DNA of 12,245 nucleotides from JAHIJO01 sp964486075 (GTDB taxonomy: Bacteria > Verrucomicrobiota > Kiritimatiellia > JAAZAB01), in assembly GCA_964486075.1 (NCBI GenBank), contig CAZALU010000087.1, positions 1 through 12,245 of the forward strand. Reading direction: 5' to 3'. The number at the start of each line of letters is the position of its first letter. The first letter of the stretch is position 1. Under the pieces are notes generated by a model that worked only from the letters and a program-made list of their open reading frames with translations, did not search any database and was not told the origin of the DNA. This document shows positions 1-6,447 of the stretch, piece by piece. The position numbers and the translations under genes were made by a program.

Positions 1-71
1 GTCTAAACCGCTAAAAGGTGCCATCTTATTTTCCGCCCGGATCAGGAAGTCTGATCTTTGTTATAATCTGC

Positions 72-95
72 TTCGCGCCTTCGTGACTTCGTGGC
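72..95. repeat. Three tandem TTCGYGNC octamers
   Basis: Three 8-nt units follow one another (TTCGCGCC, TTCGTGAC, TTCGTGGC) just downstream of the yejB stop codon. They lie in the 128-nt stretch at the window edge, where I see no gene. The pattern resembles the short octameric intergenic repeats common in large-genome environmental bacteria; that comparison is from general knowledge. It could also be chance in GC-rich sequence. Confidence 0.4.
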
Positions 96-128
96 GAAAC
101 ATCCGGGGTAAAGTCAAAAGTCTTTCTC

Positions 129-1172
129 TCATTGCGATTGAAAATGGATACGCGGATCGATCAGCACATAGGCCAGATCGGAAACGATCCGGCCCAGCAG
201 GCTCAGGAGCGCCGTCACCGACAGGATGCCCATAAAAACCATGTAATCCCGGCCAACGATCGCCTCCAGGCTCAGGCGGCCCATACCCGGGATCTCGAAA
301 ACGCGTTCAATCAGCACGGAACCGGCAAACATGAAGGTCAACACCCCGCCGAAGCCGGTAGCGATCGGGATCAGCGCGTTCCGGAAAGCGTGGAACCAGA
401 TTGCCCGGCGCAGTCCCGCGCCCTTGGCCAACACCAGACGGATGTAATCCTGGCCGATCTGTTCCAGCAGCGAATTTTTCATGAGCAGGGTCAGCACCGC
501 GAAATTGCCGATCATATAGCAGAGCACCGGCAGGGCCATGTGCCGGGCGATGTCCATGACCTGCCCGGAAAACGGGAGCGATTCGAAGGCGTCGGAATGA
601 AAGCCGGCCACAGGAAACACGTTCCATAGCGTTTCCGTGGCGCCGCAGAACAGCATTTTCAGGACCATTCCGAAGGCGAAGGCCGGAATGGCATAGCCCA
701 CGAACACGATCACGCTGGAAATCCAATCGAAAGCGCTTCCGTTCCGCAGGGCCTTGGCAATCCCCAACGGAATACAAACCAGGTAGGTCAGGAGGAATCC
801 GGTGATGCCAAAAATCAGGGAAACTGGAAAGCGCTCCTTAATCAACTGCCAGACAGTTTTGTTGGGAAACTTATAGGATGCCACTGCCAGTCCGATCCGG
901 TTGGTAACCAGCCAGGTCCAGTAGCGCTTGATGACCGGCTGGTCGAACCCGAAGTGCTTTTCCAGCGCTTGGCGCTGTTCCTCGGAAATCGCGCCCACCG
1001 CAGACGACATCCGGCCACCCCCGCCCCCGCCAACCCCGCGCATTTGCAACACAATCTGCTCCACCGGCCCGCCGGGCACGAACTGGCACAAAGCGAAACT
1101 GACCAGCGTGATCCCGATGAAAGTGGGAATCACCAGCAATAATCTCCGCGCAAAATAGGTCCAGCGCTCCAT
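129..1172 (-). CDS. yejB: Yej-type ABC transporter permease (YejB-like)
   Basis: Inner-membrane permease of a peptide/solute ABC importer of the YejABEF (oligopeptide, microcin C) type. The 347-residue product is close in length to enterobacterial YejB (about 364). The first membrane segment is at about 9-29, followed by the family motif PGGPVEQ (33-39). A glycine-rich loop with six consecutive Gly lies at 48-53, where YejB proteins also carry a Gly-rich insertion. A KHFGFDQP segment is at 72-79. The cytoplasmic EAA loop that contacts the ATPase is clear at 237-268 (QDYIRLVLAKGAG, HAFRNALIP), and the family end SDLAYVLIDPRI is at 331-342. I chose the Met at 1172 because it begins the usual MERWTYFARRLLLVIPTF start; the longer in-frame upstream extension runs into an intergenic repeat. 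No strong Shine-Dalgarno is visible. The partner genes yejE and yejF are not in the window and should lie beyond its left edge. Confidence 0.93.
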   Translation of the reverse strand: MERWTYFARRLLLVIPTFIGITLVSFALCQFVPGGPVEQIVLQMRGVGGGGGGRMSSAVGAISEEQRQALEKHFGFDQPVIKRYWTWLVTNRIGLAVASYKFPNKTVWQLIKERFPVSLIFGITGFLLTYLVCIPLGIAKALRNGSAFDWISSVIVFVGYAIPAFAFGMVLKMLFCGATETLWNVFPVAGFHSDAFESLPFSGQVMDIARHMALPVLCYMIGNFAVLTLLMKNSLLEQIGQDYIRLVLAKGAGLRRAIWFHAFRNALIPIATGFGGVLTFMFAGSVLIERVFEIPGMGRLSLEAIVGRDYMVFMGILSVTALLSLLGRIVSDLAYVLIDPRIHFQSQ

Positions 1173-1281
1173 GGGCAAAGAGTATCCAGAAGTCAGGCGA
1201 AGGAATCCAGCAGAAAAAAAACAAAATCGGCTTAAGGATAAGCCGCTCCACCCTTGAAACGCAAAGGTGGAACGCATTATT

Positions 1282-1368
1282 TGTAGGGCGGGCACGTCCC
1301 GGCTTCGGGATTGCCCGCCGTGTCCTTCCGAAACCGGCGGGAAGCCCAGGGGGCGTTCCCGCCCTACA
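1282..1368. repeat. Intergenic inverted repeat (tGTAGGGCGGG...CCCGCCCTACa)
   Basis: Perfect 11-bp arms at 1282-1292 and 1358-1368 enclose GC-rich sequence with further small hairpins. It fills most of the 252-nt gap between the propeller gene and yejB. The right arm CCCGCCCTACA recurs exactly at 11916-11926, in a similar context (GGGAAG, then CCCAGGG, then the arm). It is therefore probably a member of a dispersed palindromic family. It could form a stem-loop in the operon transcript. Confidence 0.7.
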
Positions 1369-1424
1369 ATCAGGAATAAGGTCCGTTCCCTTTTGGGGGC
1401 GATAAGCGCATTGCTCGCAGCTCA

Positions 1425-2627
1425 CTAACTCACGATAGCGCGCAGGTCCGCCCAGTATAAGCCGCGGTACCCCTCGTGGATTGAATCGAAGGTGATCGAG
1501 CGGTTATCCGGTATCCAGCGTGGGTGCAGGTCGCAACGCAGGTCCACCCCGATCCGCTCGTGGGCTTCCGATTGGAACCGGCCCAGGACGCGGCCTTCCT
1601 TGCGCTCCAGCGAGTAGATTTCCAGGGCGCGCCGCTCGTCCCGGTCGGGATAGCTGTCGTAAAGGAGCCAGCGCAAATCCCGGGAATAGGAGCAGTGCCC
1701 ATCGTGGTCGAAGAAGGCAAGGTCGATGAGCTGGCGGGCGTCAGTGCTGTCGCTGATAATTCCCAGTTCGCATTTATCAGTGGCATTCATTTTGGCGTAG
1801 ATGAGCAGATGCTCGTCGTCCCGCCAATAATAATGGGAGGCGCGGCCCCAAACGGAATGCTGACGCAATCCGCCGCCGGCCGTGGCGGCTGTCAGGAGGT
1901 AGGTGTCCCAGCCGCCGTCCGGAGTTTGCGCAAAGGATCGCACGAGAAACATATAGCGCGCGGCCGAAGGGTTGAAGGTGATGTGGTTGATCAGCACCTT
2001 GCGTCCGGCAATGTTAACGCCGTCGCGTTCAAGGAAATCCACCACTTGAGCCAGCGAAACAAGTAGGCGACTTTTGCCGGTGGCCAGGTCCATCAGAAAA
2101 ACCCCGTCATCCTGCGGGGCGGCGACTTCCGCGAAGGGATCGGGCGCCTCCTCGTAACCGTAGCCCGGCCGGAAGGCGAACATTCGCGCCATGTTAATGC
2201 ACAACGCCTTGGTTCCGTCCCGGGCAACATTGGCTACCGGCAGGGGAAGCTGACGCCGAGCGCCGGTGCGGATGTTATGTCGGCAAGCGCCAAAATGTCC
2301 GTCTTCGAATATGTTATAGAGACAGGTCTCCGGCTCCGCAGCCAGCCATTGCAGCATGGCGCCTTGCTGAAAATTCCAGGCGCGTGTCTCGGCGAAACTT
2401 TCGAAGGGTAGTTCGCCGGGCGGGTCCTCGGCCGTCTTCGGCAACGGAATCCACCCGAGCAGGGCCATATCGTCCGGCGTGGGAAAGCGGTCCCGGAAGC
2501 GAACCTGGTGACAGAGGTGCCGGCCGGCGGCATCCGCCGCCGGGATGTCATAGTAGCCGAAGAAACACTGTTCTCCCCTGGGAGAAATGCGGCGGATGGG
2601 GACAATACAATCCGAGTTGGTAGTCAT
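1425..2627 (-). CDS. Cytoplasmic TolB/oligogalacturonate-lyase-like beta-propeller protein, function unknown
   Basis: The 400-residue protein has no signal peptide or membrane segment, so it is probably cytoplasmic. It looks like a WD40/TolB-type beta-propeller: repeated blades end in aromatic-rich strands (YLLTAAT, LLIYAKMN, RWLLYDSYPD, GLYWADL). Its N-terminus carries FGYYD (23-27), and its C-terminus carries RCDLHPRW (364-371), ITFDS (378-382) and HEG (384-386). From memory these motifs recall oligogalacturonate-lyase-like propellers and uncharacterised propellers in polysaccharide loci; I could not confirm this. The start is well supported by AGGAGGG at 2637-2643, 9 nt before the ATG. It sits between yejA and yejB in the same direction, an unusual place that suggests a role linked to the imported compound. 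The substrate and any catalytic activity are unknown; it might only bind. Confidence 0.85.
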   Translation of the reverse strand: MTTNSDCIVPIRRISPRGEQCFFGYYDIPAADAAGRHLCHQVRFRDRFPTPDDMALLGWIPLPKTAEDPPGELPFESFAETRAWNFQQGAMLQWLAAEPETCLYNIFEDGHFGACRHNIRTGARRQLPLPVANVARDGTKALCINMARMFAFRPGYGYEEAPDPFAEVAAPQDDGVFLMDLATGKSRLLVSLAQVVDFLERDGVNIAGRKVLINHITFNPSAARYMFLVRSFAQTPDGGWDTYLLTAATAGGGLRQHSVWGRASHYYWRDDEHLLIYAKMNATDKCELGIISDSTDARQLIDLAFFDHDGHCSYSRDLRWLLYDSYPDRDERRALEIYSLERKEGRVLGRFQSEAHERIGVDLRCDLHPRWIPDNRSITFDSIHEGYRGLYWADLRAIVS

Positions 2628-2696
2628 ATATTTTAACCCTCCTGATCCTGGTGTTGCCGTATCTCAATCTTCAGGTGTGCGGGTTCGGCAAATAAA

Positions 2697-2811
2697 CCCA
2701 CCCCCGCCCCTCCAAGGAGGGGAGAATAAGATCGGAAAAGATACACCCCAACATCGCTCCAAGGAGCGGAGAAACAAAAGTTCCCCTCCCACGGAGGGGT
2801 TAGGGGTGGGT
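2697..2811. repeat. Imperfect inverted repeat with C/G-block arms (CCCACCCC...GGGGTGGG)
   Basis: The left arm (2697-2723) and right arm (2781-2811) are imperfect reverse complements. Each arm itself contains a small hairpin (CCCCTCC..GGAGGGG), and an additional short one (CGCTCC AA GGAGCG) lies between them. It fills the gap between yejA and the propeller gene. This type of CCCACCCCTAACCCCTCC palindrome is, in my experience, a repeated intergenic element in several phyla. It could slow or partly terminate transcription after yejA, giving more binding protein than permease, but there is no U-run to call it an intrinsic terminator. Confidence 0.7.
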
Positions 2812-2861
2812 TGTCTTTACTGTTTCAATGAATCGACACGAACGACATATCCCACTTCGAA

Positions 2862-4625
2862 CTATTTCTTCCCAAACACATCGTCGAACCGCACTTCGGC
2901 CGGTTTGGGCGGCAGGGGCAGGTTATCGCGCATAGCGTCTTTCAGTTCAGCCGCGGCATCCTCCTCGGCCCACCAGTACCAGTAGGCGGCGCGCTCGTCG
3001 TTGTATTTCCCCAGAACCGTCACGGGCATGCCAAACTTGTTCCAGTACAGCAGGCGGGTGTAGTTGATGTTCCAAAGCAACACATAGGGATAGATTTCGC
3101 CGAGGATCCGATCGATCTTCCGACAAATGGCGTGCCGCTCGCGGATGTCAAAAATCGAACGCTGGCGGACGATCAGAGCGTCGATTGCCGAGTTTTTCAC
3201 ACCGCTCAGGTTCTGGCCGGAGCGCCGGTCCGCCTCGGCCGAATGCCACATCGGCTCGGGATCCTTGCGCACGCCGGAGCTCCAGGCGGCCCAGGTCATC
3301 TCGAAATTGAATTCGTCCATGTCCTTGGCCCAGGCCGCGTAGTCTTTCTTATCGATCAACATTTCGATCCCGACATCCTTAAACGCCTCCTGGTAGATCA
3401 CCAGGAACTTGTCGGTTGAGGTCTCGCGCGAGAGGAAATGGAACCGGAACGGCTGACCGTCCTTCTCCAGCAGGCCGGTCTTGGGGTTGACAATCCAGCC
3501 GGCCTCCGCCAGCAGTTTGCGGGCCCGGTCCTTGTCGAAAGGCGTCTCCACGTTCGGACAAGGCTGGGCCGCAGCATAGAGGTCCTCGAAATAAGAGCGA
3601 TGCAGGAAATACTGATCGTGCATGAGCGTGCTGTTCATGCGTCGGCGATCGAGCAGGAAAGCCATGGCCCTCCGCACCCGTAGATCATCGAAGGGCGGCC
3701 GGCGCATATTCATGGCGAATCCCTGGAAACCGACGGGGTTGTAGTTATAGACCTTCTGCTTGATGATCCAGTTTTGAGCAAACTTATCGCCTTCGGTCTG
3801 CGTGGCCCAGAGATGGGCGGTATAAACCGGGTACAGGTCCACTTCGCCATTCTTAAACGCCTCGAAAGCATTGTCCCGCTCGGCATAGAACTTGAATTTA
3901 AGCGACTGGAAGTTGCCGACGCCCCTGACTCGTTGCGCATCCCGGTTCCACCAGTCGCCGCGTCGCTCGAGAACGGCAAAACGCCCATCCTTGACAATGC
4001 CCAGCCGGTACAGACCGGAGACAACCGGGAATTCGAAATTAATCTTGTTAAAATCCTGTTTCTCGAAAACATGCCGCGGCAAGATGGCGAACGAAGCCAG
4101 GGTATCCAGGTTCTGCCAATGCACCTCCTTGGCTGCGAAGCGGATGGTCCGGTCGTCGATGACGGACGGGGACTCGAACCGGGCCAGAAACACTTTATGG
4201 ACGCCGGTTATGTTTTCGGGCTTCATGACCGCGTCGAACGTCCACTTGACGTCCTGGGCTGTTAGCGGCTTACCGTCACTCCAACGCGCTTTCGGATCGA
4301 TCCGGAAGACAAAGGTTTTCTTGTCGGCGGCGATCGACCAGGCTTCGGCCAGCCCCGGCTCGAAATCCAGGCTGACCGAATTCTGCGTCAGCAGGCTCTC
4401 GTACATTGCGCCGAAGAGCTCGGCCGAAAAGGTGTTTTGAGCGAGGTAATAATTAAAGCTCTTGGGGTATTCGCCGACGTAAATGGACATCTCGCCGCCG
4501 ACCACGGCGACCAACGATGCCAGCGGATTGGGAGCGTCCTGCCAGTCCTTAGCGGGGAACCACTCCTCGGCAGTCGCAGCGGCGGTCGCCACGCCAAGCA
4601 TTAGAAACATTGCCATGTATTTCAT
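2862..4625 (-). CDS. yejA: YejA-like periplasmic peptide/solute-binding protein (SBP family 5)
   Basis: Substrate-binding subunit of the Yej-type ABC importer, delivering oligopeptides or similar compounds to the YejB/YejE permease. The 587 residues match the usual length of YejA (about 600). The N-terminus is a signal peptide (KYMAMFLMLGVATAAATA, then EEW). Family 5 features in order: EYPKSFNYYL (52-61), PGLAEAW (90-96), the signature WSDGKPLTAQDVKWTFDAV (115-133), and the strongly YejA-like GFQGFAMNMRRPPFDD (299-314) followed by LRVRRAM. I start at the ATG at 4625 because AAGGGGAG (4633-4640) lies 7 nt before it. The in-frame ATG at 4643 would place the ribosome site inside the gene. It is the first gene of the minus-strand cluster, with a likely promoter at 4732-4760. 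The true substrate cannot be read from the sequence. Confidence 0.93.
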   Translation of the reverse strand: MKYMAMFLMLGVATAAATAEEWFPAKDWQDAPNPLASLVAVVGGEMSIYVGEYPKSFNYYLAQNTFSAELFGAMYESLLTQNSVSLDFEPGLAEAWSIAADKKTFVFRIDPKARWSDGKPLTAQDVKWTFDAVMKPENITGVHKVFLARFESPSVIDDRTIRFAAKEVHWQNLDTLASFAILPRHVFEKQDFNKINFEFPVVSGLYRLGIVKDGRFAVLERRGDWWNRDAQRVRGVGNFQSLKFKFYAERDNAFEAFKNGEVDLYPVYTAHLWATQTEGDKFAQNWIIKQKVYNYNPVGFQGFAMNMRRPPFDDLRVRRAMAFLLDRRRMNSTLMHDQYFLHRSYFEDLYAAAQPCPNVETPFDKDRARKLLAEAGWIVNPKTGLLEKDGQPFRFHFLSRETSTDKFLVIYQEAFKDVGIEMLIDKKDYAAWAKDMDEFNFEMTWAAWSSGVRKDPEPMWHSAEADRRSGQNLSGVKNSAIDALIVRQRSIFDIRERHAICRKIDRILGEIYPYVLLWNINYTRLLYWNKFGMPVTVLGKYNDERAAYWYWWAEEDAAAELKDAMRDNLPLPPKPAEVRFDDVFGKK

Positions 4626-4643
4626 CGATAGGCTCCCCTTCAT

Positions 4644-4671
4644 GTAGACTCGGCACTGGCGCCGCGTCTAC
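4644..4671 (-). promoter_or_regulatory. Leader hairpin just upstream of the yejA ribosome site
   Basis: GTAGAC (4644-4649) pairs with GTCTAC (4666-4671). After one T-C mismatch, CGGC (4651-4654) pairs with GCCG (4661-4664) around a 6-nt loop. In the mRNA this 28-nt stem ends 3 nt before the AAGGGGAG ribosome site (4633-4640). It may tune translation or protect the transcript; a dispersed palindrome is the alternative. Confidence 0.5.
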
Positions 4672-4731
4672 GAAGATGTCTCGACAAATCAGGTTATCAT
4701 TACCATTTCCGGGCCGAACTGCGATTGTGTG

Positions 4732-4760
4732 AGCATAGCCGCTCGATGGCCGAATATCAA
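4732..4760 (-). promoter_or_regulatory. Candidate sigma70-type promoter of the yej cluster
   Basis: Read on the minus strand: TTGATA (4755-4760), exactly 17 nt, then TATGCT (4732-4737). The hexamers match consensus at 5/6 and 4/6. Transcription would start near 4725, giving a leader of about 100 nt that includes the 4644-4671 hairpin. This was found by eye only. Confidence 0.45.
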
Positions 4761-4800
4761 TGAAGAAACGGTTAAGACGAGTTTTTGCCCGCAAAGCAAA

Positions 4801-4927
4801 TTTGGAGTGCGGCAGTCGGACTGCCGCTTTCGGATCGCGAAGCACCCGGTTTCGTGGAAATCAAAGCGTAAGCGTCGGCTTGACTCTTCAGGACGCAAAC
4901 GGCGTCACTCCAAAGCGGCTTTGCCGC
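4801..4927. repeat. Intergenic inverted-repeat element with TTTGGAGTG ends
   Basis: Outer 9-bp arms TTTGGAGTG (4801-4809) and CACTCCAAA (4906-4914) are perfect inverted repeats. Inside is an 8-9-bp hairpin (GCGGCAGTC with GACTGCCGC, 4809-4827). A further hairpin GCGGC-TTT-GCCGC (4915-4927) adjoins the right arm. It lies in the roughly 415-nt gene-free stretch between the yejA start and the tRNA region. The ends look like those of a non-coding dispersed repeat; there is no coding content. Confidence 0.6.
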
Positions 4928-5040
4928 GAAGACAATAGCGTAATCCCTACAGAACTTACTTGCGCCCGCCAAAACAAGACTTTTGCTTTTGGCTTGCTTT
5001 AGCAAAGCGGCTATTGCATCTTTCTATGTTATTCAATCGC

Positions 5041-5153
5041 GGTGGGGTACCGAAGTGGTCAAACGGGGCAGACTGTTACGCCACAGGCGGACCTGCCGCA
5101 GGCAGGAAATCTGCTGAATTGCCAATGTCGTAGGGTTGGTGTTCTTGTAATAT
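5041..5153 (+). pseudogene. Broken tRNA-Tyr copy, split in the anticodon by a 30-nt insertion
   Basis: The first 36 nt (5041-5076, acceptor strand to the middle of the anticodon) are identical to the intact tRNA-Tyr beginning at 5154. A 30-nt double hairpin (5077-5106) then interrupts the anticodon GTA between T and A. The tRNA resumes with AAATCTG (5107-5113) and decays: a remnant T arm is visible around 5129-5148 (GTAGGGTTGGTGTTC), but the 3' acceptor strand CCCCACC is gone. The copy is 113 nt, and 113 minus 30 equals the 83 nt of the intact gene, which follows with no spacer. It is therefore best read as a head-to-tail tandem duplicate that was interrupted and degraded. It cannot form an acceptor stem, so a functional intron-bearing tRNA is unlikely. 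Confidence 0.85.
5077..5106. repeat. 30-nt double-hairpin element, copy 1 (inside tRNA-Tyr pseudogene)
   Basis: Two adjacent perfect hairpins: CGCC-ACA-GGCG (5079-5089) and CCTGCC-GCA-GGCAGG (5092-5106). The insertion boundaries are set by the intact tRNA copy: it lies between GACTGT and AAATC. Copies 2 and 3 share the layout CCGCC-3/4 nt-GGCGG-1/2 nt-CCGCC-3/4 nt-GGCGG and are also followed by AAA. It has no coding capacity. Confidence 0.75.
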
Positions 5154-5236
5154 GGTGGGGTACCGAAGTGGTCAAACGGGGCAGACTGTAAATCTGTTGG
5201 CTAACGCCTTCGAAGGTTCGAGTCCTTCCCCCACCA
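5154..5236 (+). tRNA. tRNA-Tyr(GUA)
   Basis: A complete class II tRNA of 83 nt. The acceptor strands GGTGGGG (5154-5160) and CCCCACC (5229-5235) pair fully. The anticodon stem GCAGA/TCTGT (5181-5185, 5193-5197) holds the loop CTGTAAA with anticodon GTA at 5188-5190. A long variable arm closes with GGC/GCC (5199-5201, 5206-5208). The T arm GAAGG-TTCGAGT-CCTTC spans 5212-5228. The discriminator A is at 5236, followed by CCC, so CCA is not encoded and must be added by nucleotidyltransferase. It decodes UAU/UAC. A broken copy abuts its 5' end directly, so its promoter must lie inside or before that copy; the AT-rich TTGTAATAT immediately before it is too close to be a normal promoter. Confidence 0.97.
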
Positions 5237-5305
5237 CCCTCCTACGCCCTCAGCGGCCATGGAGGGCAGGCTCGCGTACGCACAAGGCGGCTAAGTTAAT
5301 TTGAA

Positions 5306-5326
5306 TGGCAGACAACAGCTCTGCCA
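5306..5326 (+). promoter_or_regulatory. Leader hairpin abutting the ribosome site of the oxidoreductase gene
   Basis: TGGCAGA (5306-5312) and TCTGCCA (5320-5326) form a perfect 7-bp stem with a 7-nt loop. It ends 2 nt before AAGGAG (5329-5334). The position resembles the yejA leader hairpin. It could modulate translation; there is no U-run, so it is not an intrinsic terminator for the tRNA. A second short stem, GCCCTC/GAGGGC (5246-5251, 5262-5267), lies nearer the tRNA. Confidence 0.45.
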
Positions 5327-5344
5327 AAAAGGAGAATAACCATC

Positions 5345-6391
5345 ATGATTCGCCTGGCAATTATCGGAACCGGCGGCATGGCCAATGCCCATGCCCAGTC
5401 ATTCGCCGCCATCAAGGACTGCAAGGTTGTGGCCTGCTGTGATATTGTGCCAGGCCGCGCCAAGGCATTCGCGGAAAAACACAAAATTCCAACTGCTTAT
5501 GACAATGCCCGCACAATGCTGAAGAAGGAAAAGCTGGACGGAGTCTCGATCGTCACCACCGACCGGGCTCATGCGGCAGCGGCCCTACTGGCCATCGAAC
5601 ACGGGGCCCACGTGATGTGCGAAAAACCGCTGGCCGATAATCTTAAAGACGCCCGCCGCATGCGGGACGCCGTCCGCCGCAAGAAACTCCTAACAGCCGT
5701 CAACTTTTCGTATCGCAATAATCCCGCCACCCAGAAGGCAGCCCAGCTGGTAGCTTCCGGCAAGCTGGGACGCATCCGGCATGTTGAGGGCAGTTACCTG
5801 CAAAGCTGGCTCGTGGGCAAGTACTGGGGTGATTGGCATAAAACGGAAGCTTTTCTGTGGCGGCTCAGTACGAAACACGGGAGCGCCGGCACGCTGGGCG
5901 ATATCGGGGTGCATTTGTATGATCTGGCCTCGTTCATCGTCGGCGATTTCGCCGAGCTGGCCTGTGTCCTTAAAACCTTCGACAAAGATGTTAAGCGGAT
6001 CGGGCCTTATGTATTCGACGCCAACGACAGCGCGCTGACCACCGTTCGCTTTCAGAACGGCGCGCTCGGCACATTGCACACCACGCGCTGGGCCACCGGC
6101 CACATGAACACCGTGGCACTGCGTGTTTACGGCGATAAAGGCGCCCTGGACCTCAACCTGGACCGACCGACTCCGGACACACTGCGGGTGTGTCTGGGGC
6201 AAGACGTTAACACCGCCCAGTGGTGGCCGGTAAAATGCCCTCCCACCCCAAATATGTACCAGCGCTTTGTGGCCGCCCTGAAAACTAGACGCCAAGGCCA
6301 AACCAGTTTTGAAGACGGGGCCAAGGTTCAGGCCTACCTGCATGCCAGCGCCGTTTCGTCCAAAAATGGCGGTCGGTTTGTGGCCGTGTGA
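5345..6391 (+). CDS. Gfo/Idh/MocA-family NAD(P)-dependent oxidoreductase
   Basis: Cytoplasmic two-domain dehydrogenase of 348 residues, the normal family length. The Rossmann domain begins MIRLAIIGTGGMA with the dinucleotide motif GTGG at 8-11. An Asp at 33, at the end of the second strand, suggests NAD rather than NADP. The family signature CEKPLA is at 92-97 (catalytic Lys94). The C-terminal substrate domain carries GDIGVHLYD (185-193), where Asp186 and His190 are the usual catalytic pair. The start is fixed by AAGGAG (5329-5334), 10 nt before the ATG. Family members oxidise or reduce sugars, inositols and related polyols; the substrate here cannot be told from sequence. It stands alone between the tRNA and a repeat cluster, so there is no operon partner to point to a pathway. 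A link to the divergent yej locus is possible but unsupported. Confidence 0.93.
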   Translation: MIRLAIIGTGGMANAHAQSFAAIKDCKVVACCDIVPGRAKAFAEKHKIPTAYDNARTMLKKEKLDGVSIVTTDRAHAAAALLAIEHGAHVMCEKPLADNLKDARRMRDAVRRKKLLTAVNFSYRNNPATQKAAQLVASGKLGRIRHVEGSYLQSWLVGKYWGDWHKTEAFLWRLSTKHGSAGTLGDIGVHLYDLASFIVGDFAELACVLKTFDKDVKRIGPYVFDANDSALTTVRFQNGALGTLHTTRWATGHMNTVALRVYGDKGALDLNLDRPTPDTLRVCLGQDVNTAQWWPVKCPPTPNMYQRFVAALKTRRQGQTSFEDGAKVQAYLHASAVSSKNGGRFVAV

Positions 6392-6447
6392 TTGTAACAG
6401 GAGCGAACCAGACACCACAGAGCGAGGCAACAATATCCAGTGTACAT

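Noticed and set aside
1173..1295. N-terminal extension of yejB to the ATG at 1295
   Set aside because: The extra 41 residues are encoded partly by the inverted repeat and do not resemble a YejB N-terminus; MERWTYFARRLLLVIP is the normal beginning.
1524..2066. Plus-strand open frame opposite the propeller gene
   Set aside because: It is a shadow frame of a GC-rich gene; the minus-strand product has recognisable motifs and a strong ribosome site.
5041..5153. Functional tRNA-Tyr containing a 30-nt intron
   Set aside because: The 3' part lacks the CCCCACC acceptor strand and has a degraded T arm, so no cloverleaf can close. Bacterial tRNA introns are usually much longer self-splicing introns.
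5041..5236. Integration (att) sites of a genomic island at a tRNA gene
   Set aside because: Integrases usually duplicate the 3' end of a tRNA gene; here the 5' half is duplicated, the copies are adjacent, and no integrase gene is present.
5246..5275. Fourth copy of the 30-nt double-hairpin element after the intact tRNA (begins TACGCC)
   Set aside because: Only the first six bases and scattered positions match copy 1, and it forms a single 6-bp stem with a 10-nt loop rather than two hairpins.
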